The translations under genes were made by a program, and so were the position numbers. Source: Mesorhizobium sp. M1C.F.Ca.ET.210.01.1.1 (GTDB lineage: Bacteria > Pseudomonadota > Alphaproteobacteria > Rhizobiales > Rhizobiaceae). From it: a DNA stretch of 64,000 nucleotides. Positions 25,415 to 33,745 of the stretch are shown here, one piece after another (positions within the stretch are counted from its first letter, which is position 1; each line of letters starts with the position of its first letter). The stretch covers positions 1 to 64,000 of the forward strand of contig NZ_SRUU01000031.1 in assembly GCF_004791585.1 (NCBI RefSeq), in the 5' to 3' direction. The notes below the pieces were generated by a model. That model saw only the letters and a list, made by a program, of their open reading frames with translations, searched no databases and had not been told where the DNA came from.

Positions 25415-25639
25415 TCAATTGATGTTCTCTTGTCTCAAGGCGCTCTGCGCGTGCCCCATGCATTTTGGGCTATCCGTACACTGAGGGAGACGGGGCGGTG
25501 GTTCGGAATCGAGCAATTGAACAAGTGCCATCCCTCCGACAAGAAGAAAGAGAGCGGCAACAACCGCGATCAGGGCTGGATGCGGCCCACTATCGGTCGA
25601 GGACTTCGTGTTCCGGATTGACGAGCGAGGAAAACGCAT
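25415..25639 (-). CDS. Small single-pass membrane protein, 74 aa
   Basis: A central helix (PALIAVVAALFLLVGGMALVQLL) is flanked by a polar N-terminus and a Cys-containing C-terminus (PQCTDSPKCMG). It overlaps the 3' end of the transglutaminase-like gene by 70 bp in another frame, so the start could lie further in. Function unknown. Confidence 0.45.
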   Translation of the reverse strand: MRFPRSSIRNTKSSTDSGPHPALIAVVAALFLLVGGMALVQLLDSEPPPRLPQCTDSPKCMGHAQSALRQENIN

Positions 25640-26412
25640 GCCAGCAGATTTAGCACGGTCATCAGTAGAAGCAAAACGACGGCATATCGAGATCGTTGGA
25701 AAATAGCTGCTTGCTGCTCAGATCTTGCATCAAGGCCATCGTATGTCCCGTTGTCGCCAGCGCTTGTGTAAAAGCCAGACAATTGGTCAAGATCGCCGGA
25801 CGCCGCAAGTAAATAGGTTGACCTGACTACATCCTCTAGCGATTCCGGCCTTGCTGCGAAGGGACCAACTCCATAGTCCGGGTCGGTATAATATTGCTTG
25901 CCTTCAATACTTACCCGAGCGACGACGTGGCCGTTCAATCCGAATACGTCAGACTCGATGCCATTCCGCTGAAGGGCTTGGTGTACCAAAAAAGCTCGTT
26001 GGTGGCAGAACCCGCAAACGAAGCGATCTTTTACCAGGACGCCATCTGAGAAGACGCTCGGATTTCCCGACAAAGCCAAGAAGATCCGGTCTAGCCAGCT
26101 CAATGAGAAGTCACTTGGCTGGCAATTGAAAGTCGAAAGATGCACAATGTCGGTGACCCGCTTGACGTAAGCGAGCTTGCTTTCGCCCCCTGTCATGTCG
26201 AGCGCAGTGTTTGGAATAGAAGCTATCGGCACAATGCTGATTGCCGTAATCCCAGCCGTGCCAGCGCCGGGCCTGCTTTGGTGGACTGTCCAAATTTCTT
26301 GGGTTGCAATCGCCGCGCAGGCGACAGCCACACAAAGCAGTGTTGCGGGAAGGATGGCTGCTTTTTTCACAACCCCTATAATCACAATGTCCAGATCTTC
26401 AGCAAGGGTCAT
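25570..26412 (-). CDS. Transglutaminase-like membrane protein
   Basis: 280 aa. An N-terminal membrane helix (~20-38), a soluble domain and a second helix near 243-265. The triad expected for the transglutaminase/cysteine-protease fold is visible: Cys in VCGFCHQRAFLVHQAL (residue ~136), His in LNGHVVARVSI (~162), Asp in YYTDPDYGVGPF (~177-179). It lies just downstream of the tailspike gene in the prophage, where host-modifying moron genes are common; base composition is lower in GC than its neighbours. Substrate unknown. Confidence 0.65.
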   Translation of the reverse strand: MTLAEDLDIVIIGVVKKAAILPATLLCVAVACAAIATQEIWTVHQSRPGAGTAGITAISIVPIASIPNTALDMTGGESKLAYVKRVTDIVHLSTFNCQPSDFSLSWLDRIFLALSGNPSVFSDGVLVKDRFVCGFCHQRAFLVHQALQRNGIESDVFGLNGHVVARVSIEGKQYYTDPDYGVGPFAARPESLEDVVRSTYLLAASGDLDQLSGFYTSAGDNGTYDGLDARSEQQAAIFQRSRYAVVLLLLMTVLNLLACVFLARQSGTRSPRPIVGRIQP

Positions 26413-26444
26413 GCGCCGAGAGGCCCAGTTACGTCACTTGTTTT

Positions 26445-28240
26445 CTAGGGCACGATTTTGACAACGTTGCCCGCCGATGTGTCGTAGTACAATGTACCCG
26501 ACGACAGGCCGGACGGCGCGCCGGCAAATGCCGGAATAACCCCGCCGAACCACTGCACATATCGCCCGTCCACGTTGGCGGCGGCAAGGCCTGTTGCACC
26601 GTTGATGTTATTCGGGCCGAACGTAAGGCGCTGCGCTAGCACAATAGATCCGACAAGGTTGTTCGTGAGGCCGACAAAATGGTTGTTGGCGATATGTACT
26701 TCTTGCGCGTGCGTGCGGTTAGCAATGACACCCGTAAAGGCCACTGCAGGGCTGCAATGGTCGAAATTGTTTCCAATGATATTGACGCCGTGCACGCCAT
26801 CGTTGCCGTTGCCCACGGCTGCGCCGCCGAGACGTATAGCGGCACTGTAAGCGCCGCCCGTGTCGTAGCCGCCAAACCGGCAGCCGATCACATTCAACGC
26901 GTTGCCACGATAGGCTGCGATCCACTCGCCGCCACCAGCAAGTTGATCATAGAACGTACAGCCGATGATATCGACGCCACGGAAGTCCTGCACCGTGGAG
27001 CCGGACCAAAACCGGCCAACGCCATCCGCACCGGCTTGTACATTGCAGCCGGTGAACGTTAAGCCTTCACCCGCCCCGTGCACGGGATAGTTGCTACTCG
27101 CCCCCTTGAATTGACAGGACGTGAACGTGTGCGCATTGCAGAAGCCGACGCCGTTTATGTCCTGCAATGCCAGTACGCCGCTCGCAGCCTTTCCGTTGAA
27201 CGATACGTCCTTGAAGGAACCTTGCGTCGCTCCGTACAGGTTCACACCCCGGCAGCCTGCCACGCCGCTGTCTGCCATGACAAAGCAGTCCGTCATGTGC
27301 ATGTAGGCCGAACCGGTCGTGATGAAGCCGTAATCAATCAGCGAAGCGTTAAATACGGTCTTATCGAGCGCCTCTATCCAAAGCCGTTCGAACGATACGT
27401 TGAATGTGTCGCGACAGTCGACGACGCGACCCACACCCGCGCCGGCCGCAGATCGGAGATAGGTTTGCTGCGCCGAGCCGGTGCCAAGTCCTCCAAGACC
27501 CATCAGCCGGATATTGTGCTTCCCCTGGAGCGCCGCGAGCGTTGTCACGCGAACATCGCCCTTCAGCAGGATGTTACCGCCCTCTGGCGGCAGACTATTG
27601 ATCAGTAGGGCGAGCCGCGCCGTCTGGTCGGTGGCGTCGCCAGGAATGCCGTTGTTCCATGCCTCCACTACAGGCAATTCCGTGAAGGCGATCGATTGTA
27701 GTTTCGTGCGCACAGCTGCGAACGTCTTCGCCTCACGTGCCGTGCCTACAGCGTTGTCGATCAACATGGTGTTCGCGGTTACCGGCGGCAGGTTTACACC
27801 AGCCGCCGCGGCAATGGCTGCATCCCTGGCCGTTTCCGCCTGGGCGATTAGATCCTCGGAAGCCGCTTCGACGGAAGCGATGCCGGCTGCGACAGCCGCG
27901 TTCACCTCGCTGATCGTGTCGTCGGAGTGGTAGAAGGCGATGGTGACGGCGTCGGTGCCGACCCGTAGATTGATACTCTGGAAGACGAATGTCTTTCCAG
28001 GGTTCGTGATGCCCTCCTGCACATGGACGGTGGTGCCCTTCTGCAGCGTGCGCGCGGTGCGGGCGTCCGCCGCGCGGAACCACTGGCCCTCGCTTGCGGT
28101 GTAGATGCCGTTTTGCGTCTGGTCGGCCTGGTCCTTGACCAGCACGCGGTCGCCGACTTGCGTCAGCACGCCGTCGATGGTCTGCAGGCCGTAAAGGGGG
28201 ATGTTCGCGCTCGTCGCCAGGCGCACGGGTTCGCGTTCGT
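26445..28240 (-). pseudogene. Phage tailspike (beta-helix), 5' end lost
   Basis: The frame opens with the phage fibre motif PVRLATSANIPLYGLQTIDGV...DRVLVKDQADQTQNGIY, then a short helical region (~150-200), then ~350 residues of right-handed beta-helix (repeats such as FTGCNVQAG, IIGCTFYDQ, VIGCRFGGY, IIGNNFDHC). No normal start codon precedes it: codons upstream of ~28240 are terminase DNA in the wrong frame. It is a receptor-binding or depolymerase-like protein cut at its N-terminus by a deletion. Confidence 0.75.
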
Positions 28241-28531
28241 CACGTAGACGATATCGGCCTCGGTATCCCAGGCCAACTCGACGGCAGCCGACGGATGGTC
28301 CCAGCCGAAATCGAGCGCGCCGATCCGCGGCCACCAGCGCGGCAACTTGAAAGGCTCGCAGGCGATCGTCTCCTCCAGCACCGGAAAGATGCGGCCGGAG
28401 CCCAGCACCGGAATGCCTTTCGCGCGCGCCTCGCGCTCATGCTCGGGATAGGCGGCGATGATTTCGGCGCGCTGCTCGGCCGAATAATGCCCGGCATCGT
28501 CGATGGTCATGAAGGTGACGTGTCGGGACAT
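28237..28531 (-). pseudogene. Terminase large subunit, C-terminal (nuclease) fragment
   Basis: Reads SRHVTFMTIDDAGHYSAEQRAEII..YPEHEREARAKGIPVLGSGRIFPV and then ALDFGWDHPSAAVELAWDTEADIVYV, the start of the RNase-H-like nuclease domain with its Asp. At ~28240 the frame passes into the tailspike sequence. The N-terminal half is at 31131. Confidence 0.75.
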
Positions 28532-28624
28532 ATTAGCTTACTGTAATTAACTTCCTCGACGAGCTTCTGGCATTGATAATACTGTTCATCAGTGCGAAGC
28601 TGCCGGCGGGTTTGGGGGAGATAC

Positions 28625-28897
28625 ATGATCCGCATTGCAATCGTTGTGGCCATTGCTGCCAGTGCATCAGCATGCCAATCGAACGTTCCGTATGATACAA
28701 GTAAACAGACCTGCAAGATGTACGAGTTCGACGGGCGCCAACACAAAGTCTGTGCTCCGGACACACCGAACAAAGTATGCAATGTCTGGTTCAATCAGAT
28801 TACGGGCGACGAAAGGATATGGTGCCAACCGCTTACCCGGAAGGCGACCGATCCTAAAGCTCGCGCCAGGCAGCTTGCGGGCAGCAAATATCCCTGA
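28625..28897 (+). CDS. Small lipoprotein, 90 aa
   Basis: The signal MIRIAIVVAIAASASAC ends in a lipobox Cys. Mature chain has further Cys (QTCKMYEF, KVCAPDTPNKVCNVW, IWCQPL). GGGGGAGATAC precedes the ATG. It lies in the DNA that splits the terminase and is transcribed opposite to the prophage genes. Function unknown. Confidence 0.6.
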   Translation: MIRIAIVVAIAASASACQSNVPYDTSKQTCKMYEFDGRQHKVCAPDTPNKVCNVWFNQITGDERIWCQPLTRKATDPKARARQLAGSKYP

Positions 28898-29130
28898 TTC
28901 AATGACGCCCTCTGCGGACCGCTGCACGGCCGCCGGCGCCACGCCGGGCGATGGCGATCAAACGCCCTGTCCTTGGTGGACGATTCCAGAACGAGCAGCA
29001 AAACTGCGGCCACTTTTCATCGTCGGCTTTATGCGATAGGTCTTGCCCCGCATCGGCGAGACCGATGCGTCTTGGGCCCGTGCATTGTGCCCGGCCTCTT
29101 CTCTACGCGGGTGGGAAGCCACCCTTTGCC

Positions 29131-29967
29131 ATGACAGATCTATTCGAGGCGATGCGCCTGTCCGCCGAGGACAGCGAGACCGCTCATCTTTACTTCAGCG
29201 AAGGCGGCAAGATCCTGCTGCCGCTCGGCAAATCGACAAATGCCATGACGGGTCAGGAGATGCTGCAGCGGCTGCTATCGCCTTCCGATGACGACAACGG
29301 CACGATTGCCAACGACTTTCTCGGCGAGCTTGGCAACACGGTTCCGCTGGAATGCCTGCGCCTCCTGCTCAAATCGGGCAATGCCCGGACGCGCGCGGCG
29401 GGCGCGTTCCTTGCCACGTTTCAGAACCAGAACATCAGTTCGATGGTGGGGGAACTGGCCGCATTGCTGGCAGATGACAACCCGCGAACGCGCTTCGATG
29501 CCGTAGAGTCTATCCTGCGATGCAGCACGCGGGCTCACGGCGACTATCTGGCGCAAGCCCTGTTTGCTCTTGATGATGAGCATGACGGTGTACGCATGGG
29601 CGCCGTCCAGTTCGTGCGCTTTGCAAAGGATTGGCAGTTGAAGTTGGCCCGCCAGCACGCCGCATCGCTCAGGCCGGGAAGGCCGTTTGCGTCGATAGCG
29701 GATATTTCCGCGCAATGGCGGGACGATGCATCAGGCATGATCCGGGCGATGCTGGACCATGCGGAGCCAGTCGTGCGGCGTTACGGTCTGGGGCTAGCCG
29801 GCCGGGCGCGGTTTGTGGTCGTTGACGCCTATGTGGAATGGGCGCGGGCGTCTGACGATCCTGAAATCAGCAAACTGGCAACGGATTGCATCGAGCGCAA
29901 CCTGATATCGCGGCATGCGATATGGCATTCATCATTGCCGGCAACCACCCGAAATAGCCCCGGCTAA
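29131..29967 (+). CDS. HEAT-repeat-like helical protein, 278 aa
   Basis: Predicted almost all helical, with repeated helix pairs such as VPLECLRLLLKSGNARTRAAGAFLA, VGELAALLADDNPRTRFDAVESIL and LAQALFALDDEHDGVRMGAVQFV, typical of HEAT/ARM-like solenoids. No enzymatic motif. The frame extends upstream to 28951, but the ATG at 29131 begins the regular pattern. Solenoid proteins of this size often act as immunity or scaffold proteins; that is only a possibility here. Confidence 0.6.
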   Translation: MTDLFEAMRLSAEDSETAHLYFSEGGKILLPLGKSTNAMTGQEMLQRLLSPSDDDNGTIANDFLGELGNTVPLECLRLLLKSGNARTRAAGAFLATFQNQNISSMVGELAALLADDNPRTRFDAVESILRCSTRAHGDYLAQALFALDDEHDGVRMGAVQFVRFAKDWQLKLARQHAASLRPGRPFASIADISAQWRDDASGMIRAMLDHAEPVVRRYGLGLAGRARFVVVDAYVEWARASDDPEISKLATDCIERNLISRHAIWHSSLPATTRNSPG

Positions 29968-29992
29968 TGGTGGCGCGAAGGTGATGCATTGC

Positions 29993-30165
29993 CCCTTTCC
30001 TTCTCCCCTTGCGGGAGAAGGTGGATCGGCGCGGTAGCGCCGAGATGGATGAGGGGTACGCGAAGGAACGCAGCGTCAGTGTTTTTTGCGGACGCCGGCA
30101 TCAAGCTGGAGCACCCCTCATCCGACCTCGCTTCGCGAGGCCACCTTCTCCCACAAGGGGAGAAG
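29993..30165. repeat. Inverted pair of palindromic elements
   Basis: The first unit (29993-30055) reads CTTCTCCCC..GGGAGAAGG...GGATGAGGGG and the second (30112-30165) CCCCTCATCC...CCACCTTCTCCC..GGGGAGAAG. It is the same unit type and opposed orientation as at 16997-17158. Confidence 0.75.
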
Positions 30166-30184
30166 TAGAGTTGGCGCCTAGCCC

Positions 30185-30537
30185 TTATATCCCTCGTTGA
30201 GGCAATCGTTCGTCCCAGGCCCAGTCGAAATCGGCCTGCGACATGGACTGGCCCATGCCTGGCTCGACGAAGGGGCCGACGGTGTTGTCGATGTAGACGA
30301 TGAAGCGCGCCCCCTTGGTGAAGGCGCCGATCTTGGCGGTAATGTCGCCGCAGGTCTGGCCGGTCGAACTGTCGCCGGTGAGCTGGACATGCAAGAAGGT
30401 CGCCGCAGGATCGTTCACGAGGCCGCGCATTTTGGCTTCGGCGGAAGCGATTGCATCAGCGCGCCAGTCGCCGCTGGGGCCGGTGCAGGCGCCGAGAGTA
30501 GTGCGCAGACAGCAAGCAGTTTTGATCCCTGGCGCAT
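30185..30537 (-). pseudogene. Frameshifted small lipoprotein gene
   Basis: An ATG at 30537 with GGGGGACGAA upstream starts the signal MRQGSKLLAVCALLSA. The rest of the protein (CTGPSGDW...MRGLVNDPAATFLHVQLTGD..., stop at 30185) is in another frame. The shift lies in the GGCGCC at 30488-30493: removing two bases restores the lipobox LLSAC. The repaired product would be about 116 aa. Function unknown. Confidence 0.6.
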
Positions 30538-30695
30538 TTCGTCCCCCATCGACACGAGAAATTACTCGCTTTGGTTGCGACCAAACCCATATCGCAAATC
30601 ATCGTTTCGGCTGAGTTTCTCGCAGCCTTCTTGCCAGGAGTGAGGAATGGAGTACCAGCCGCCTAATCCGCGGCGACAGCGAACGCAGTTTCCAC

Positions 30696-31103
30696 TTACG
30701 GGCCGGGCTTGAGCACTCCATTGTTCTTGAGCTTGAAATCATCTTCGTCGTAGCTGACCTTTTCTTCTATCACATAAGCGCCTTTCGAGAGACTGTTCGA
30801 AGGAGGAAGGCGAAGTATCAGCATGTTTTGGCTGACCTTCTCGGTTGCCCAGATGAGTGCAACCATGATTGCGATATAGCCAATCATCCAGCCCAGCAAA
30901 GACCACAAGCCATGATGATCGAATATCCAGTGCGCTATTCGCAATCCCTGGCCGAGTGTTGAGAAGCCTGCAAAAATGAAAAAATAAAGCAAACCGAGGA
31001 CGATGCGGTTACTTACGGTGTCATATAACCACTTCAGCATACATGCAGTCTGGTCGAATATTGCTAAATTCCATTCTAATGTTGGCATTAAAATTCGAAC
31101 CAT
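30696..31103 (-). CDS. Two-helix membrane protein, 135 aa
   Basis: Hydrophobic segments VLGLLYFFIFAGFSTLG and LWSLLGWMIGYIAIMVALIW, then a soluble tail rich in Asp/Lys. The DNA is noticeably AT-richer than the region average, suggesting recent transfer. A TTG at 31121 is a longer alternative start. It lies in the cargo between the terminase halves. Confidence 0.55.
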   Translation of the reverse strand: MVRILMPTLEWNLAIFDQTACMLKWLYDTVSNRIVLGLLYFFIFAGFSTLGQGLRIAHWIFDHHGLWSLLGWMIGYIAIMVALIWATEKVSQNMLILRLPPSNSLSKGAYVIEEKVSYDEDDFKLKNNGVLKPGP

Positions 31104-31130
31104 CGTGAAGCGATATGCCAAGCATTTAAG

Positions 31131-31814
31131 TCACCCCTTCCCCATCCTCTGCACCTCCCCCGCGCTCAGGAACCTCAGCACCACATCGCTCATGCCGAGC
31201 AGCGGCGTGAAGGTGACGATCGTTATCCCGCCGGTCGCATTGGTGCGGGTCAGGCCCTCCGAGTAGATATCCAGCGGCGGCTCCTCGTCGAACCAGACGC
31301 CGTGCAGCGTCTCGCCCTGCCATTTCTCGCGGCCCTTTTCGTAGCTCTTGAAGGAGAGCACGCTTTCGCCCGCCTGCACGTCGCCGCCACCGCCCCAGCG
31401 AACGACGACGCTGTCGAGCGCTCCGGGCGCGCCGCGGCCCATCACCGTATCGGCGATGGCGTCGGCCGGGATCATGCCGGTGCCCCATTCGCCCTGCTGC
31501 TGCGGCGGGCCGACCAGCACGCGCTGCGGGTTGTCGCGGGTGCCCTCGCCGGTGACGCCGGCGGCCCAGAGCCGCACGGGCGCGTCGAACACCTTACCCG
31601 CCCACCAGTCGGGGTAACGGCCGGTAAGGTGCATGGCCCATTCGGCGCCCCCTGCCCTGGTCTTGCCGAGCTGGTTGCCGGCCATGAACAGGCGCTCGCG
31701 GTTCGTTGCCCCCGCCGCGTGAAATTCCGCCTGCCTTTCATAGGGCTTGTAGGCAGCGAGAAGGTTATGGCGCCGCCTTCGGTCGAGTTCCTCGAGCAGC
31801 GCCAGATACATCTG
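31131..31814 (-). pseudogene. Terminase large subunit, N-terminal ATPase fragment
   Basis: Begins MYLALLEELDRRRRHNLLAAYKPYERQAEFH and carries the Walker A region MAGNQLGKTRAGGAEWAMH and the Walker B-like HGVWFDEEPPLDIYSEGL, followed by TNATGGITIVTFTPLLGMSDVVLRFL. The frame then stops at 31131 instead of entering the nuclease domain, which sits at 28237. The packaging motor is therefore split. The start is uncertain (frame open to 31880). Confidence 0.8.
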
Positions 31815-32178
31815 CACCGCTGTCGAGGAATGGCCGGAGGCTCGCTTCGAGGCCGCGGATGCGGCTGCGGATCTCCTCATCGCTCAACCGGTCGAGACTG
31901 TTTTCACTGGCATCGAGACTTTCCGAAAAATCCTTGGGCAGCATCGTCAGCACGACCTTCAGATACTGGTCGGGCTTTTCGGCCCGCACCGCGGCGATGA
32001 CGCCGGCGCCATGGGCGCGGAAATCGGCGCGCAGCGCGGCGGCGAAATCGTCGCCGAGGGTCTTTTTGGGGCGCTTCGGGCGGGCAGGCGCGGCGGCCGG
32101 TTCGGGCTTCGCAGTCTTTGCATTCGCGGTTCGGGCGCCGGCTGCCTTGCGCCGCGCCTTGGGCAGCCCGTCAGCCAT
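31765..32178 (-). CDS. Phage protein next to terminase (small-terminase-like)
   Basis: 137 aa: a basic Ala/Lys/Arg-rich N-terminus (~1-40), then FAAALRADFRAHGAGVIAAVRAEKPDQYLKVVLTMLPKDFSE and LSDEEIRSRIRGLEASL. This organisation is common just upstream of terminase large subunits in rhizobial phages and may be the DNA-recognition subunit. It overlaps the large-subunit fragment by ~50 bp and the upstream gene by 8 bp. Confidence 0.6.
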   Translation of the reverse strand: MADGLPKARRKAAGARTANAKTAKPEPAAAPARPKRPKKTLGDDFAAALRADFRAHGAGVIAAVRAEKPDQYLKVVLTMLPKDFSESLDASENSLDRLSDEEIRSRIRGLEASLRPFLDSGADVSGAARGTRPKAAP

Positions 32179-32641
32179 TGGCGACTGCCAGCGCTCCCGC
32201 GGAACTCACCTTGCGCGCTCTGGCGGCCTTGCGGGCCGGCTTCTTGCGCGGCTTGGCGCGAGCCGGCTTTGGCGGCGGGGTCCGGTCAACCTGATCGGAT
32301 GCAGCCGTGCCAATCGCCAAGGTTGGCGGGACAGCGCCCCCCTCTGTCCTGCCGGACATCTCCCCCACTTCAGGGGAGATCGGCAGTTTCGGCGCCGGCG
32401 CCGCGGCCTTCAGCGTCGCCGTAACGGCAGCGATCGCCGAATGGGGGAGACCCTGGCGCGGAAAGCCGAAGCCGGCGACCGCCTCGACCGGGCCACCGCG
32501 CATCATGCCCATCAGCACGCCCGGCGCCACTTCCTCGACGCAGCGAGTGCTTCGCGGCAGGCCACAGGATTCGAACTCGCCGATGGCGCTGACGATCTCA
32601 GCGCCGTCGTCGGCGGTGATGATGGTGGCATAGCGTGGCAT
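32171..32641 (-). CDS. Prophage hypothetical protein containing an in-frame repeat element
   Basis: 156 aa from ATG 32641 (32662 also possible). The N-terminal part reads MPRYATIITADDGAEIVSAIGEFE and GVLMGMMRGGPVEAVAGFGFP. A palindromic intergenic-type repeat is then translated (LPISPEVGEMSGRTEGG...PPTLA), followed by a Lys/Pro/Arg-rich tail. The tail resembles DNA-binding or linker regions. The frame upstream to 33001 is unconvincing. Confidence 0.5.
   Translation of the reverse strand: MPRYATIITADDGAEIVSAIGEFESCGLPRSTRCVEEVAPGVLMGMMRGGPVEAVAGFGFPRQGLPHSAIAAVTATLKAAAPAPKLPISPEVGEMSGRTEGGAVPPTLAIGTAASDQVDRTPPPKPARAKPRKKPARKAARARKVSSAGALAVANG
32311..32385. repeat. GACAGCGCCCCCCTCTGTC-type dispersed repeat, inside a CDS
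   Basis: The block GGCGGGACAGCGCCCCCCTC, TGTCCTGCC, CATCTCCCCCACTTCAGGGG is nearly identical to 36341-36398. Here it lies in frame within the gene at 32171 on the minus strand; at 36341 it is intergenic. Confidence 0.8.
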
Positions 32642-32722
32642 GATGGTCGCGATCCAAAGCATCGTGTGGCGGTTGCGGCATCTGTTCGACGATGAGATGC
32701 TTACGTCACGGACATTCATGCC

Positions 32723-32947
32723 TTGACGATAGCCGCTCTTTTCACAAGCGAGACAAAATTGGGTAAGAAAAACGACTTCGACGACAGGCCAGAAATTAAT
32801 ATTTTCGACCCAGCCGGGAGTGGCAAAAGAGTTGACGACTATCTTCGCAGATACGGCCTCCTCGAACGGTTTAGGCTGGCCTGCTTCCTGAGCATGATCG
32901 TGATAGTCGCGTTTGCGATCTATATGTTCGCCACCGCGCCGCGCTGA
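32723..32947 (+). CDS. Small single-pass membrane protein
   Basis: Up to 74 aa. A hydrophilic N-terminus (GKKNDFDDRPEINIFDPAG) is followed by one C-terminal helix FRLACFLSMIVIVAFAIYMFA. The start is a TTG (32723), or one nearer the GGTAAG context at ~32761. DNA is AT-richer than neighbours. No family recognised. Confidence 0.45.
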   Translation: MTIAALFTSETKLGKKNDFDDRPEINIFDPAGSGKRVDDYLRRYGLLERFRLACFLSMIVIVAFAIYMFATAPR

Positions 32948-33001
32948 CAGAAACCCGTTGCCGGCGACGGCAAGCGGCACGATTTCCATTGCAAGGCGCA
33001 C

Positions 33002-33187
33002 AAAAACAAAACCCGCCAGGAGGCGGGCCGTCGGCGCAAATCAGCACCATGGACAAAATCATAGCATTGCTGCCCTCACCGGGCAATGCCTTATAGGCAA
33101 ATTTTCCTAGCATCCTTGTCGCCTGGCCACACGAAAGCATTGCGGACGCCACAGCCCTGGATTGAGCCGCCGGCTGAAATCAGAGGG
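33002..33187 (-). ncRNA. Candidate stress-linked small RNA
   Basis: A strong terminator on the minus strand (GGCCCGCCTCCTGGCGGG then TTTTGTTTTTG, 33002-33029) has no coding gene in front of it. Upstream lies a stable hairpin (GCATTGCCC...GGGCAGCAATGC). The symmetric EcfG-type promoter at 33195-33221, read on this strand, would start a ~180-nt RNA ending at the terminator. A second, sigma70-like promoter (TTGCCC-N17-TATGAT) inside could give a shorter form. Not proven; a short peptide frame also exists here. Confidence 0.5.
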
Positions 33188-33194
33188 AATTTGT

Positions 33195-33221
33195 CGGAAC
33201 CATCACCAGCCCGATGGGTTC
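33195..33221. promoter_or_regulatory. Symmetric EcfG-type promoter (GGAAC-N17-GTTCC)
   Basis: GGAAC at 33195 and GGTTCC ending 33221 give the EcfG layout towards the secreted protein gene at 33276. Because GTTCC is the complement of GGAAC, the same site reads as a promoter on the minus strand, towards the small RNA candidate. Confidence 0.65.
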
Positions 33222-33275
33222 CACCCCTAGTCGCAACGCGACGCAGCGGACCCTCTCGCAACAAAGGAGAAGATC

Positions 33276-33611
33276 ATGCTCATCAAGATTCTCGCGGCTT
33301 CGGCCCTGACGCTTGGTCTCGCCACGGCGGCGGTGGCCGAGAGCGCCGGTGGCACCTCCGGCAGCGGCCAGTCGGTGACGGTGGAACCGAGGACGCCGGC
33401 CAATTCCCCACCCGACCAGATGATGCCCGATGACATGTCGATCGACATGGGCACGACCGGCAGCATCTATGGCGGCCCGACCTACGACGGCATGAATTCG
33501 AACGCCGACCGGAACTGCCCGGCGAGCCCGCAGGGCGCGCAGCCGGATGCAAACAACCTGTCGCCAGGCACGGCGTCGCCAAGCGTCAACGACAATCACT
33601 GCGGCAAGTAA
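33276..33611 (+). CDS. Secreted hypothetical protein, 111 aa
   Basis: Signal peptide to about residue 22 (LTLGLATAAVAES). The mature part is Gly/Ser/Pro/Asn-rich with two Cys (RNCPASPQ and NDNHCGK) and MGTTGSIYGGPTYDGM. AGGAGAAG precedes the ATG. Its promoter is of the EcfG general-stress type. Function unknown. Confidence 0.7.
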   Translation: MLIKILAASALTLGLATAAVAESAGGTSGSGQSVTVEPRTPANSPPDQMMPDDMSIDMGTTGSIYGGPTYDGMNSNADRNCPASPQGAQPDANNLSPGTASPSVNDNHCGK

Positions 33612-33696
33612 GGCAGGGATATCGTTGCGAATTTCGTCGCAAGGGCCGTGGAGTTCGCTCCACAGGCCCCTCCTTTGCGTCCACGGCGCGCTTGCG

Positions 33697-33721
33697 GGAA
33701 CCATGACCCATCGCGGCCGTT
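33697..33721 (+). promoter_or_regulatory. EcfG-type promoter (GGAAC-N16-CGTT)
   Basis: A full match to the alphaproteobacterial general-stress promoter: GGAAC at 33697-33701, CGTT at 33718-33721, 16-bp spacer, 25 bp before the start codon of the DUF883-like gene. Confidence 0.8.
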
Positions 33722-33745
33722 GCAAAGAAAAAGAGGAGAAAACCG

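Noticed and set aside
32560..32590. tRNA T-arm-like GGATTCGAACTC
   Set aside because: It is within a coding frame (GEFESCGLP) and no acceptor, D or anticodon arms surround it.
22934..33000. Complete gene transfer agent or intact prophage
   Set aside because: No portal, protease, capsid or tail-tube gene, and the terminase is split; only remnants remain.
33010..33152. Peptide frame across the orphan terminator
   Set aside because: It reads through the terminator hairpin and lacks a ribosome site; a small RNA explains the region better.
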